This document shows positions 18,320 through 26,513 of a stretch of 64,000 nucleotides of DNA, piece by piece. How positions within the stretch are numbered: position 1 is the stretch's first letter; each line of letters opens with the position of its first letter. A model generated the notes under the pieces. It did no database searches. It was not told the DNA's origin and saw nothing but the letters and a program-made list of their open reading frames with translations. Source of the stretch: Halopolyspora algeriensis (lineage in GTDB: Bacteria; Actinomycetota; Actinomycetes; Mycobacteriales; Pseudonocardiaceae); assembly GCF_003337235.1 (NCBI RefSeq), contig NZ_QPJC01000012.1, positions 98,743 to 162,742 on the forward strand, in the 5' to 3' direction. The position numbers and the translations under genes were made by a program.

Positions 18320-18574
18320 ATGACTGCCTGGTTCGTGATCGTCGTACCGCTCGTGATCATGTTTTTCACCCTGTTCATGGAACGGGTGGAGGCGCGACTT
18401 CGGCACGTCGCGGTACAGGAGAACGAGGTGGAAGAGTTGCTGGAGAACGCCCGGCCGGACGAGATCCGAGCGTTGTTCCGGCAAGGAATTGGACGTGCGC
18501 TGGAGCTGTTCCAGCTACGCAGAGTGGGACGCGCCGGTAGACTACGAACGCGCCGTTCCCGCGACCGGTCTTAG
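18320..18574 (+). CDS. Small single-pass membrane protein upstream of crp
   Basis: 84 residues. Residues 3-20 (A-W-F-V-I-V-V-P-L-V-I-M-F-F-T-L-F-M) form a membrane helix; a charged helix follows (R-V-E-A-R-L-R-H-V-A, N-E-V-E-E-L-L-E-N). ATG at 18320 with GAGG ten bases upstream. It occupies the place of M. tuberculosis Rv3675 between nth and crp. Function unknown; the conserved position suggests a link to envelope or Crp biology. Confidence 0.8.
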   Translation: MTAWFVIVVPLVIMFFTLFMERVEARLRHVAVQENEVEELLENARPDEIRALFRQGIGRALELFQLRRVGRAGRLRTRRSRDRS

Positions 18575-18670
18575 ACTGGCTGGTGGTGATAGGCGGCACA
18601 GCCCGGCCACCGTGTTCGTCGCGGGGCCGGCATCGAAAGCAGCCGCCGCGTCTCAACATGGAGGGACGAG

Positions 18671-19345
18671 GTGGACGAAACCCTGTCGCGGGCCGGCATC
18701 TTCCAGGGAGTGGAGCCGGCAGCCGCGGAGGCACTGACCCAATCGCTGGAACCGGCCGAGTTCCCGCGTGGACACGTAATCTTCGCCGAAGGCGAGCCGG
18801 GTGACCGGCTGTACATCATTCAATCCGGCAAGGTGAAGCTGGGACGCAAGTCCCCGGACGGCAGGGAGAACCTGCTGGCGATCATGGGACCGTCGGACAT
18901 GTTCGGCGAGCTGTCCATCTTCGATCCGGGTCCCAGGACATCGACGGCAACGACGGTGACCGAGGTGCGTACGCTGACCATGGACCGCGGTGCGCTGCGG
19001 CAGTGGATCGCTACCCGCCCCGAGATCGCCGAACAGTTGCTCCGGGTCATCGCACGGCGCCTGCGCAGGACCAACGGCATGCTCGCTGATCTCATCTTCA
19101 CCGACGTGCCCGGCCGCGTTGCCAAGGCGCTGCTGCAGCTCGCGCAGCGATTCGGCAGTCAGGAGGCCGGCCTGCTGCGGGTCACCCACGACCTCACGCA
19201 GGAAGAGATCGCGCAGTACGTCGGCGCATCGCGGGAGACCGTGAACAAGGCACTGGCCGACTTCGCACACCGTGGTTGGCTCCGGCTCGAAGGCAAGAGC
19301 GTGCTGATTCTCGATCCGGAACGGCTGGCCAAGCGCGCTCGCTGA
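18671..19345 (+). CDS. crp: cAMP receptor protein-type transcriptional regulator
   Basis: 224 residues, the size of M. tuberculosis Crp (Rv3676). The cyclic-nucleotide domain covers ~15-120, with the phosphate-binding cassette [16 protein letters not shown]. The C-terminal winged helix-turn-helix is at ~165-205 ([19 protein letters not shown]). A global regulator of carbon use and stress when bound to cAMP. GTG at 18671 within a GGGACGAGG context. A hairpin follows six bases after the stop. Confidence 0.95.
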   Translation: MDETLSRAGIFQGVEPAAAEALTQSLEPAEFPRGHVIFAEGEPGDRLYIIQSGKVKLGRKSPDGRENLLAIMGPSDMFGELSIFDPGPRTSTATTVTEVRTLTMDRGALRQWIATRPEIAEQLLRVIARRLRRTNGMLADLIFTDVPGRVAKALLQLAQRFGSQEAGLLRVTHDLTQEEIAQYVGASRETVNKALADFAHRGWLRLEGKSVLILDPERLAKRAR

Positions 19346-19350
19346 CCGGT

Positions 19351-19377
19351 GAGACCCCGCCTCCAGCGGGTGGTCTC
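19351..19377 (+). terminator. Hairpin after crp
   Basis: GAGACC and CCGC on the left pair with GCGG and GGTCTC on the right with a 2-base bulge, six bases after the crp stop. Likely factor-independent terminator. Confidence 0.7.
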
Positions 19378-19512
19378 GTAGCGCGCCGGCCGGGAATGTC
19401 GAAAGACAGCTCCCCGGAGACAGCTTCGCCCGGTCGGTGCGCTGTATTGCGTCGACTCGTCATGACCTGAATCGATTTAGCGCTCTTCCGGTCGCCCGAT
19501 TCGCGAGCAGCG

Positions 19513-19554
19513 TTGGCGGGGCAGGCCGTGCCTCGATACGGCCTGCCCCGCCAA
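19513..19554. terminator. Strong hairpin 1 in the crp-MFS gap
   Basis: TTGGCGGGGCAGGCCGT pairs perfectly over 17 bases with ACGGCCTGCCCCGCCAA, loop of 8. It lies in a 660-base gene-poor region, 168 bases after crp, so it is not simply the crp terminator. Arm sequence has no relation to hairpin 2. Confidence 0.7.
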
Positions 19555-19565
19555 CGGCATCCGAT

Positions 19566-19648
19566 AAGCGAGAAGGGACCGGACGCCACCCCCGACGCGG
19601 CGTTCCGGTCCCTTCTCGCTGCGTGGTTCGTCCCCCGACCAACCACGC
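19566..19648. terminator. Strong hairpins 2 and 3 in the crp-MFS gap
   Basis: At 19566-19620, AGCGAGAAGGGACCGG and CGCC pair with GGCG and CCGGTCCCTTCTCGCT, about 20 pairs with a single bulge. Directly after, at 19621-19648, GCGTGGTT pairs with AACCACGC. Together with hairpin 1 this makes three consecutive stems within 136 bases. The rest of the gap up to 20007 has no convincing gene. Confidence 0.65.
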
Positions 19649-19953
19649 TCCCCGAGCCTCCGATGCGTCGGCCCCGAACCATGGCACCGGAGGTTGTTTG
19701 TGCGGCGAAGCAGTTGTACAGGCAACAGCTCCGCTTCGTCCGCGGTTACTCGGCCTTGGCAACCGTGCGTGAACCACACCTCTACGATGCGCTCTCCACG
19801 GCGCCCTTGCCAAGCCCTTTCACCCAGGAAGACGTGCCGAACGGGCGTGGGGTTGCATCCTCATCCAGAATTTCTTCGCCGGATTTTTCGCCCACGCCGC
19901 GTAGAGCCTCAGGAGGGCCTGCCGCTCCCGCTCGGCCTCGTCCCAGCGCGGTG

Positions 19954-20002
19954 AATGACACGGGAGTCATTGGTACTGCCGTACCAGTATATCCGATACT
20001 GG
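19954..20002 (+). promoter_or_regulatory. Three inverted repeats before the MFS exporter gene
   Basis: Three short inverted repeats follow each other just before the GTG at 20008: AATGAC-N6-GTCATT (19954-19971), GGTAC-TGCC-GTACC (19972-19985) and CCAGTAT-N5-ATACTGG (19984-20002). The last overlaps the translation start region. They look like operators, as for a TetR- or MarR-type repressor, but no such regulator is encoded next to the gene. Confidence 0.5.
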
Positions 20003-20007
20003 CCCGC

Positions 20008-21246
20008 GTGACCGCATCCTTGTCCCCGCGCGACTACCGCAGCGCCCTCAGCACTCCCGGAGCCACCGCACCCGTACTCACCTCACTGCTGGCCCGGCTG
20101 CCGATTGCCATGATCGGGCTCGCACTGTTGCTCTACGTCGAGCGCACGACCGGCTCCTTCGCCACGGCGGGACTGGTATCGGCCGCCAACCTGGCGGGAG
20201 TGGCGTTCGGTTCGGTCCTGCAGGGCAGGATCATGGACCGGCTGGGACCGACCGCACCGCTGTGCGTGGCCTCCGCCGTTTTCACGGCGTTCGTCGCAGC
20301 CGAGGTACTGGCCATCGAGTCGACGGCACCGGTCGCCGTGCTCACCACGCTGGCCTTCGCCATCGGCATCACCGAGCCCATGACCGCACCGGCCTCGCGT
20401 GCGCTGTGGAGTCGGCTGCTGCCACCGGGAACCGTGCGGGATGCCGCCTACTCCTACGAGGCGATCAGCATGGAGGTGTTCTTCATTCTCGGGCCCGGTC
20501 TGGCCGGGCTGCTGGTCGCACTGCCCTGGCCGGGAACCGGTGTGGTCGTCGGCGCGGTCTGCATGGTCGTCGGCAGCGTCGGTTTCGCGTGCACCCGCGC
20601 CGCGCGTCATCGGCGGCCCCTGCCGCAGGAGCGATCATCCGACAGCATGCTCGGCGCGCTCGGAACCCCGGGGATGCGCACGGTGGCTCTGGCCGCGCTC
20701 GGCTTCGGCACCCTGCTCGGGATGGTGGAAGTGGCCGTTCCCGCAACTGCCGAACACGCGGGCAGGCCGGCCCTGGGCGGGCTGATGCTCAGTGTGCTGT
20801 CGATCAGTTCGGTGATCGTGGGCGTGCTGTACGGGATGCGACCGTGGCCGCGGCCCATGCATCTGCGTCTGCCCGCACTGCTGCTGGGCTTTGCCGCACT
20901 GATCGCCCTGCTGGCGTTGCCGGAAACCCTGTGGGGCCTGAGCCTGGCCCTGCTGGTGGCGGGCAGTCTGATCACCCCGCAATCCACCGCTCACTCGGTC
21001 GCGCTCGACATTGCGGCACCGTCCGGTACCGCAACCGAGGCGTTCGGCTGGGTGATCACGGCGGTAACCCTGGGAGCCGCTGCGGGGCAGTCGCTCAGCG
21101 GCTGGATCGTCGAACTCGCCGGCCCGCCGCAGGCCTTCGTCACGGCCGGGGCGATCGGGGCGCTGCTCGCTCCGGCACTGTGGCTGCGCCGCACCACGCT
21201 GCTGCCCTCGGCCACACCTCCGGAAACAACCTTCGCTGCCGTGTGA
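20008..21246 (+). CDS. MFS transporter, putative exporter
   Basis: 412 residues with about 12 hydrophobic helices; the MFS loop 2-3 is Q-G-R-I-M-D-R-L-G-P. Internal features such as G-I-T-E-P-M-T-A-P-A-S-R and S-Y-E-A-I-S-M-E-V-F-F-I-L-G-P fit the drug-exporter side of the superfamily that is common in actinomycetes. GTG at 20008 chosen for V-T-A-S-L-S-P-R-D-Y; longer readings run into the hairpin region. It is not part of the M. tuberculosis gene order here, so it is an insertion in the block. Substrate unknown. Confidence 0.8.
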   Translation: MTASLSPRDYRSALSTPGATAPVLTSLLARLPIAMIGLALLLYVERTTGSFATAGLVSAANLAGVAFGSVLQGRIMDRLGPTAPLCVASAVFTAFVAAEVLAIESTAPVAVLTTLAFAIGITEPMTAPASRALWSRLLPPGTVRDAAYSYEAISMEVFFILGPGLAGLLVALPWPGTGVVVGAVCMVVGSVGFACTRAARHRRPLPQERSSDSMLGALGTPGMRTVALAALGFGTLLGMVEVAVPATAEHAGRPALGGLMLSVLSISSVIVGVLYGMRPWPRPMHLRLPALLLGFAALIALLALPETLWGLSLALLVAGSLITPQSTAHSVALDIAAPSGTATEAFGWVITAVTLGAAAGQSLSGWIVELAGPPQAFVTAGAIGALLAPALWLRRTTLLPSATPPETTFAAV

Positions 21247-21256
21247 GCCGGCTCGG

Positions 21257-21529
21257 TCAATCCGCCCGGCAGCCGACCGACCTCGCGTGGTAATGACCTT
21301 CCCGGGCTGCGTCCAGCTCCGCATAAGCAATGCGGAGCGCCTCTTGCTCGTCCACCGCGTTGTCTTCGGCGCTGTCCCGGATCCCCTCCACGGCTTCTCG
21401 TAAACCCAAATGGCTGCGCAGCGCTTCCTCGAAAACCTCGTACTCGTGTTTACGGGAGCGAGCCGCGGCAACCTTCGCAGCGGTCAGCAGCTCCTCATCG
21501 ATGTACACGGTGGTCTTCTTGCGCGCCAT
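21257..21529 (-). CDS. Ribbon-helix-helix (CopG/antitoxin-like) protein, orphan
   Basis: 90 residues. The N-terminal M-A-R-K-K-T-T-V-Y-I-D-E-E-L-L-T-A-A-K is a typical ribbon-helix-helix strand and first helix; the C-terminal half is acidic and helical (D-N-A-V-D-E-Q-E-A-L). Such proteins are antitoxins or small repressors, usually followed by a PIN or RelE toxin. Here the stop at 21257 is followed only by the convergent MFS gene, so no toxin is present. ATG at 21529 chosen; another lies three codons upstream. No clear ribosome-binding site. Confidence 0.7.
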   Translation of the reverse strand: MARKKTTVYIDEELLTAAKVAAARSRKHEYEVFEEALRSHLGLREAVEGIRDSAEDNAVDEQEALRIAYAELDAAREGHYHARSVGCRAD

Positions 21530-21729
21530 AGCAGCCATTTTGACAGGAAAAAGGAAGAAAAGAAGCACGGCAAGACGGTGTCCCACCTCGAAAGCCCGCT
21601 GCGAGAACGCTCCTCGGCTCACCACTCCCCGCCACTGGCCGCGACGATCCGCGAGCGTTGACTGCCGTAGCGGATCCACCGGGACGGAGAAGTCCCGGAT
21701 CTACCCTGCCCGGCAGACACCTCGGCGCC

Positions 21730-22539
21730 TCACAGCTCGCCGGTCTCGTGCAGGTAGGTCAGCTGGGCCCGCACGGTGCTCTCGGCCGCAGCCCGGACGG
21801 ACCGGTCGACGTCGGCGTAGACGACCTCGACGACCTGCTGCGCGGTGACCTCGGGACCGTGCTCCCGCACCACCTGCCTGACCTGTTCGAGCCGCTGCTC
21901 GCGATGAGCCAGATACGCCGACGCCACGGCACGGACGTCGGCAAGCTCGGGGCCGTGTCCCGGCAGCACGCGAGTACCTTCGGGCAACTCGGCCAGGCGC
22001 CGCAGCGAGTCGAGGTAGGAACCCAGATGCCCGTCCGGGTCGGCGACCACGGTCGTTCCCCTGCCGAGGAGGCTGTCCCCGGCGAACAGTGCGGACACAC
22101 CGTCGTGCTCGACCGCGAAGCACACCGAGTCGCCGGTGTGTCCCGGGGTGGCCAGCACTCGCAGCCGCAGGCTCGCCACGGAGAGCAGCTCGTCGACACC
22201 GAGTGCCTCCGCACCGACACACAGCGCCGGATCGAACGCCCGCACGGGCGCGCCGGTGAGCTCGACGAACTCCTGCACACCCGCGGTGTGATCCGGATGG
22301 TGATGCGTGAGCAATATCAGTGCCACGGGGCCGTGGCCGGCCACGCGCCGCAGGTGCTCACCGTCATCGGGGCCGGGGTCGATCACGACGCACTCGCGCG
22401 ACCCCGGTGCCCGTACGATCCAGGTGTTCGTACCGTCCAGGGTCATCGGCGTCGGATTGTCGGCCAGCAGCACCGACGCATACGGGGTCACCTGCCGCAG
22501 CGCACCGTAGGCGGGATGCTCCAGGGACAGTGGGCTCAC
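21730..22539 (-). CDS. Metallo-beta-lactamase-fold hydrolase
   Basis: 269 residues. The zinc motif T-H-H-H-P-D-H-T-A is at ~77-85, with further ligands in T-P-G-H-T-G-D, F-A-G-D-S-L and L-P-G-H-G-P. A helical C-terminal domain (~205-269) resembles the LACTB2/YcbL-like group. GTG at 22539 with GAGAGG upstream. It corresponds to Rv3677c in the conserved block. Likely a hydrolase of thioesters or nucleic-acid ends; substrate not known. Confidence 0.88.
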   Translation of the reverse strand: MSPLSLEHPAYGALRQVTPYASVLLADNPTPMTLDGTNTWIVRAPGSRECVVIDPGPDDGEHLRRVAGHGPVALILLTHHHPDHTAGVQEFVELTGAPVRAFDPALCVGAEALGVDELLSVASLRLRVLATPGHTGDSVCFAVEHDGVSALFAGDSLLGRGTTVVADPDGHLGSYLDSLRRLAELPEGTRVLPGHGPELADVRAVASAYLAHREQRLEQVRQVVREHGPEVTAQQVVEVVYADVDRSVRAAAESTVRAQLTYLHETGEL

Positions 22540-22618
22540 TCGCCTCTCCCCTCATCCAGCGGCCCGTGCCTGCGGGGCCGCGCGGCGAGTCTCCGCCGCA
22601 GCACGAAACACGAAACGA

Positions 22619-23443
22619 TCACGTCTCGTCGTATCCCGGTTCTCCCGGCAGCACGACCCGCCATCTCCCCTCGCGGCGCACCACGCGCGGAACGACCTTA
22701 CCGACCGCTCGATCGGTCTCCAGGGCGTTGGCCACGCTGCCGCACGTGGCGAGCTCGGTCAAGGTCATCCAGGTCGGTGGGAGCAGACCGCAGTGACCGC
22801 CCTTCCAGTCCTCCAGCGCACCCTGTGGAGTGCGCCAGTACGCGTCGGCGGCCTCCGTGGTGACGGCATCGGCACGCTGTCCGCGCGGCATCGCGGCGAG
22901 GAAGAACCGCGTGTCGTAGCGGCGGGTCTCGACCTCCGGGGTCACCCAGTTCGACCACGGCCGCAGCAGGTCGGCCCGCAGCACCAATCCCGCCTCGGAC
23001 AGGAACCGGGCGAAGGACAGCTCGCGCGAGACCAGCGCCTGCCGCGCATCGGCGTACGGGGAGGTGTCGGCGACCACGGTTTCCGCACTGTGCCCGGCGA
23101 GCAGAACACCGGACTCCTCGAAGGTCTCCCGAACAGCCGCGCACACGAGTGCCCTGGCCAGCTTTGGTGTGCAGTCGAACTGCTCCGCCCACCACGAGGG
23201 TTGCGGCCCGTTCCACGACACCGACGTGTCGGCGTCCCGCTGATCCACACCGCCACCGGGGAAGACGGTCATCCCCCCGGCGAACGGCATCCCGTCGACC
23301 CTGCGCTGCAGGAACACCTCCGGCCCCGCCGAACCGTCGCGCAGCAACACGACCGTGGCCGCGTCCCGGGGCTCGGCCGGCACTTCGGGTGGTACCCGGG
23401 GAACGAAGTCCTCGGGCAGGGCCAGGTCATCGGGCAGTCCCAT
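22619..23443 (-). CDS. NUDIX hydrolase (NUDT19-like)
   Basis: 274 residues. The Nudix box is split in the way of the NUDT19/RDD1 group: G-G-M-T-V-F-P-G-G-G, an insertion of about 30 residues, then R-E-T-F-E-E-S-G-V. The C-terminal domain contains R-Y-D-T-R-F-F-L-A. ATG at 23443 with AGGG eight bases upstream; a GTG lies three codons earlier. Probably acts on CoA esters or nucleoside diphosphates. Same direction as the metallo-beta-lactamase gene, 79 bases apart. Confidence 0.85.
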   Translation of the reverse strand: MGLPDDLALPEDFVPRVPPEVPAEPRDAATVVLLRDGSAGPEVFLQRRVDGMPFAGGMTVFPGGGVDQRDADTSVSWNGPQPSWWAEQFDCTPKLARALVCAAVRETFEESGVLLAGHSAETVVADTSPYADARQALVSRELSFARFLSEAGLVLRADLLRPWSNWVTPEVETRRYDTRFFLAAMPRGQRADAVTTEAADAYWRTPQGALEDWKGGHCGLLPPTWMTLTELATCGSVANALETDRAVGKVVPRVVRREGRWRVVLPGEPGYDET

Positions 23444-23567
23444 GCCGATCACCCTAAACGGCGAACCGTGTTCCCAGCCATACGCGCACGAAGTCGCTTT
23501 CGTACCGGAACGGCCCGCCCCCGACCGGGGGTTCCCTGCAGGCAGCCCCGGTTGCCGGCCACCGGTC

Positions 23568-24839
23568 TCACTGCGGCGGAGAGGAGGGTTCCTGGCTACC
23601 GGGAGCCGGAGTCGATGCCGCGCCCATCGGTGGGAAACCGCCGGTACCGGGCATGGTCGCCATGCGCGGATCCTGACGCCCCGCCGACAGCGAATCCGCC
23701 TGCTCGTCGGAGACCTCGTCGGGGGCCGCCTGCCCGGTGGGGCCGGCCGCCGGAGCCTCCCTGTCCTGTTCGCGCTGCGCCAGTTCTTCGTGCAGCTTGT
23801 GCAGGAGATTGCGTTCCCGGTCGGTGAGCTTGGCATCCACGGCCGCCGGAACACGAGGGTTGTCCGAACCGGGAGCCGGATAGCGCCTCTCCGGGCCGCC
23901 TCCGGTCGCCATGCCCACCTGTACCGCGTCGTCCCGAACCGCGTATCCGCCCGCCGTCTCGAGCCCGACAACGGTGTCCTGTCCGGTGTCTCCCCCGGGG
24001 ACGTACGGCGCGGAGTCCGTGGGGGCGACGTTGACGATGGGCAGCTCGGTCAGGGAATCCGGGCCTTGGCGGTCCGGAACGGAGACGACCTCGGCAACCG
24101 GCGACTCGGGGGCGGCCGCGAATGCCGGCGCCGGGGATTCGGCAGCCGGCTCACCGACCGTGTTTCCCGCCGGGTCACCGCCGGTGTTGCGGCGTGGAGC
24201 CCGCGTGCGGCCGGAGCCGCCTGTCGTGACCGTGTCCGGCAGGAGCGAGCGTGCCGACGTCAGTGCGCTGCGGTGGTACTCCGGCAGGTCGGTGCCGGAG
24301 CTGAAGACGTCCACGGAGCAGCTGAGGCCCGCGCGGTCGAGAGCTTCCAGGATCTGGTACCCCACCGCGATCGTGGCCTCTTCGGAATCGACCTCGGCCA
24401 GCAGCACCCGTCGGGGAACGGCGCTGTAAGCCATCCCCGCGGGAGTTTTCCGCGAGGTGCACCACAGCCCTCGCAGGCTCGTGAGCCGCCCGGCGGACGG
24501 GCGCAGTGCTTCGGCGATGTCGTCGTCCGGCAGCTCCGGCGCCGCGAACCGGTGTTCCTCGGCCGGTGGGCTCTCGACGACGTGCAACCGGTCGGCCAGT
24601 GCGGGCCGCGAGTGAACCTGCTCGAGCCCCTCTTTCAGGCAACGCTGCTCTTCCGGGGCGACGGGGATGCGTCCCGCGACCAGGCAGCCGGTGAGCAGTT
24701 CGGCAGCGGCTTCGAGCCGTCCGGCACCGAGCATCCTGCGCGCCGAGTTCACGGCGTCATCGTCCACGCGGCCGGTCATGTCCAGCACGAGGTTGTGCAA
24801 CAAGCTCACCGGCCCGGACCCCTCAGCGACATCCACCAC
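23568..24839 (-). CDS. Hypothetical protein, longer member of a paralogous pair
   Basis: 423 residues, family not recognised. The N-terminal ~195 residues look folded; they contain T-S-L-R-G-L-W-C-T-S-R, then a strand-rich segment (R-R-V-L-L-A-E-V-D) and D-L-P-E-Y-H-R-S-A-L. The last ~220 residues are Pro/Gly/Ala/Glu-rich and disordered, ending in P-S-S-P-P-Q. GTG at 24839 has AAGGAGG five bases upstream. The next gene upstream (24901-25533) encodes a shorter homologue sharing the N-terminal S-L-L..L and the Y-H-R-x-A-L motif. Cytoplasmic; no catalytic motif seen. Confidence 0.75.
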   Translation of the reverse strand: MVDVAEGSGPVSLLHNLVLDMTGRVDDDAVNSARRMLGAGRLEAAAELLTGCLVAGRIPVAPEEQRCLKEGLEQVHSRPALADRLHVVESPPAEEHRFAAPELPDDDIAEALRPSAGRLTSLRGLWCTSRKTPAGMAYSAVPRRVLLAEVDSEEATIAVGYQILEALDRAGLSCSVDVFSSGTDLPEYHRSALTSARSLLPDTVTTGGSGRTRAPRRNTGGDPAGNTVGEPAAESPAPAFAAAPESPVAEVVSVPDRQGPDSLTELPIVNVAPTDSAPYVPGGDTGQDTVVGLETAGGYAVRDDAVQVGMATGGGPERRYPAPGSDNPRVPAAVDAKLTDRERNLLHKLHEELAQREQDREAPAAGPTGQAAPDEVSDEQADSLSAGRQDPRMATMPGTGGFPPMGAASTPAPGSQEPSSPPQ

Positions 24840-24900
24840 GCACGCCTCCTTCACGCCTTCGAGCGACTGTCGACCGCAATGCTTGCCGGCCGTGGATTCA

Positions 24901-25533
24901 TCATTCGTATGCCCGATGCCCCACGAGTTCCTCCGCGCCCGCACAGATCGGAACCGACTCGGCCAGCGCCGCCCGGTGGTAGACGGTCGGTTCCATCTCC
25001 GGGGTCAGTACCTCGACGCGAGGTTCCTGCTCCCCGAGCGCCCGGAGGATGCGTTGAATCTCCCCGGCGAGTTCGGCGAAGTCGGCCGAGGCGGTGACGA
25101 CCACGACGCGTTCGAGTCCGGCGGCCACGGCACCGCCCGCCCGGCTTCGCCAGGCGCTGCGCACCTCGTGGATCCCCTGGCGGCCACGCAGGGTCGCTCC
25201 GAGGACCAGCACCTCCGAGTCGCCCGTGCCGCCTGCGGGAGATTCGGCGGCGAAGGTGCAGTCGTCCCAGCGAGGCTCGTCCCCGGGCAGGACGGCATCC
25301 ACGACCGCGGGGTCGGCACCGAGTGGGAGCACGGCGTCGGACAGCAACCGGTGGTCGGCATCGGTGAGCATGATCCGCTCCCGAACGAGATCCCTCGGCA
25401 AGGAACGAGCGACCACCTCGGCCGCATCACCGGCCAGCCAGTCGCGGTAGCGCCACAACTGCTCGTCGGGCAGCCTGCCGGCCAGCCGAAGCAGCAGCTC
25501 GTGACACAACAGGCTTGTCTCGTGCTCGGACAC
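24901..25533 (-). CDS. Hypothetical protein, shorter member of a paralogous pair
   Basis: 210 residues, family not recognised. It matches the folded part of the neighbour (23568-24839) by eye: S-L-L..L near the start, G-I-H-E-V-R-S-A-W-R-S-R aligned to the neighbour's S-L-R-G-L segment, then R-V-V-V-V-T-A-S and P-T-V-Y-H-R-A-A-L. The GTG at 25533 is chosen because GGGAG lies six bases upstream and because it aligns the two N-termini; an ATG exists at 25563. The pair is likely an operon (61-base gap). Confidence 0.72.
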   Translation of the reverse strand: MSEHETSLLCHELLLRLAGRLPDEQLWRYRDWLAGDAAEVVARSLPRDLVRERIMLTDADHRLLSDAVLPLGADPAVVDAVLPGDEPRWDDCTFAAESPAGGTGDSEVLVLGATLRGRQGIHEVRSAWRSRAGGAVAAGLERVVVVTASADFAELAGEIQRILRALGEQEPRVEVLTPEMEPTVYHRAALAESVPICAGAEELVGHRAYE

Positions 25534-25732
25534 GCCTCGCTCCCTCAGGTTCGAACCTGCCATTTCAGCTACTCTCCGGAGTGAATACCTCACCGATTTG
25601 ACCTGATCGGGCGTAATTCAGCAGGAGATGGGAGCAGGGTACTTCCTGATCGCTACACATGGTGCGTGCTACCGCAAGAAAAATTCCCACTACTTCGGCA
25701 CCGACCACGAAAAGATCCCACCGTGGCGGCGT

Positions 25733-25767
25733 GCGGTGCCACCCGGCCACAAGCCGGGTGGCACCGC
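25733..25767 (-). terminator. Hairpin terminator after ridA-like gene
   Basis: GCGGTGCCACCCGGC pairs perfectly over 15 bases with GCCGGGTGGCACCGC, loop CACAA. It lies about 50 bases beyond the minus-strand RidA stop. The rest of 25534-25815 holds no gene. Confidence 0.8.
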
Positions 25768-25815
25768 CACGGACACCCGAAAACGGCGACCTCGGCGGGC
25801 CGCCGAACCAGGCAC

Positions 25816-26283
25816 TCAGGCGACCTCGACGATCATCTCCACCTCGACCGGCGCCCCCATCGGCAACTCGGCCACACCGACCGCCGAACGGGCGTGCTGC
25901 CCGGCCTCGCCGAAGACCTCACCGAGCAACTCGGAAGCGCCGTTGATCACGGCAGGCTGGCCGTGAAATTCCGGCGCAGAAGCCACGAAACCGACGACCT
26001 TGACCACTCGCACGATGGAGTCCACGCCGACCAGGCCGTGGACAGCAGCCAACGCATTGAGCGTGCAGGTGCGGGCGTGGCGCTGAGCATCCTCCGGGCT
26101 CACCGCATCACCGACCTTGCCGGTGACTGCCAGCTTCCCGTCCACGATCGGCAGCTGTCCGGCCGTGTACACGTGGGCACCGGTACGCACGGCGGGCGCG
26201 TATGCCGCCACCGGTGTGACAACCTCCGGCAGCTCGATCCCGAGCCGGGTGAGCCGCTCCGTCCACGTGCCCATGCCAGTCAT
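25816..26283 (-). CDS. RidA family protein (reactive imine deaminase-like)
   Basis: 155 residues. Family features: A-G-Q-L-P-I-V near 41-47, and the C-terminal H-A-R-S-A-V-G-V-A-E-L-P with the conserved Arg that binds the substrate carboxylate, followed by V-E-V-E-M-I-V-E-V. It would hydrolyse reactive enamines/imines. The ATG at 26283 overlaps the stop of the DUF4177 gene as ATGA; an ATG three codons in is also possible. Corresponds to Rv3678c. Confidence 0.9.
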   Translation of the reverse strand: MTGMGTWTERLTRLGIELPEVVTPVAAYAPAVRTGAHVYTAGQLPIVDGKLAVTGKVGDAVSPEDAQRHARTCTLNALAAVHGLVGVDSIVRVVKVVGFVASAPEFHGQPAVINGASELLGEVFGEAGQHARSAVGVAELPMGAPVEVEMIVEVA

Positions 26284-26435
26284 TCCTTCGGCCGCTTCAT
26301 GTACGCGACCATCTGCTCACCGGTCGGCCCGGGCAGGACGGCGACGAGTTCCCAGCCGTCCTCCCCCCACTGGTCGAGGATCTGCTTGGTCGCGTGGCTG
26401 AGCAGCGGCACGGTCGAGTATTCCCACTTGGTCAT
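26280..26435 (-). CDS. DUF4177 small protein
   Basis: 51 residues, M-T-K-W-E-Y-S-T-V-P-L-L to the end M-K-R-P-K-E. The core D-Q-W-G-E-D-G-W-E-L-V-A-V-L-P identifies DUF4177. ATG at 26435; the TGA stop overlaps the RidA start. It matches the position of the small M. tuberculosis gene Rv3678A. Function unknown; the constant pairing with RidA suggests a joint role. It is divergent from the ATPase operon, with 78 bases between. Confidence 0.85.
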   Translation of the reverse strand: MTKWEYSTVPLLSHATKQILDQWGEDGWELVAVLPGPTGEQMVAYMKRPKE

Positions 26436-26513
26436 GCCCGCCACCCTAAAACCTGTGCGGTCGCGGGCTCGGCTCGGCAGACACGACAGCCGTCACACAC
26501 TTACGCTGAGTGC

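Noticed and set aside
19820-19948. Minus-strand fragment reading R-W-D-E-A-E-R-E-R-Q-A-L-L-R-L-Y-A-A-W
   Set aside because: Looks protein-like but has no start codon and is bounded by stops at both ends; could be a gene relic, but the evidence is too weak to annotate.
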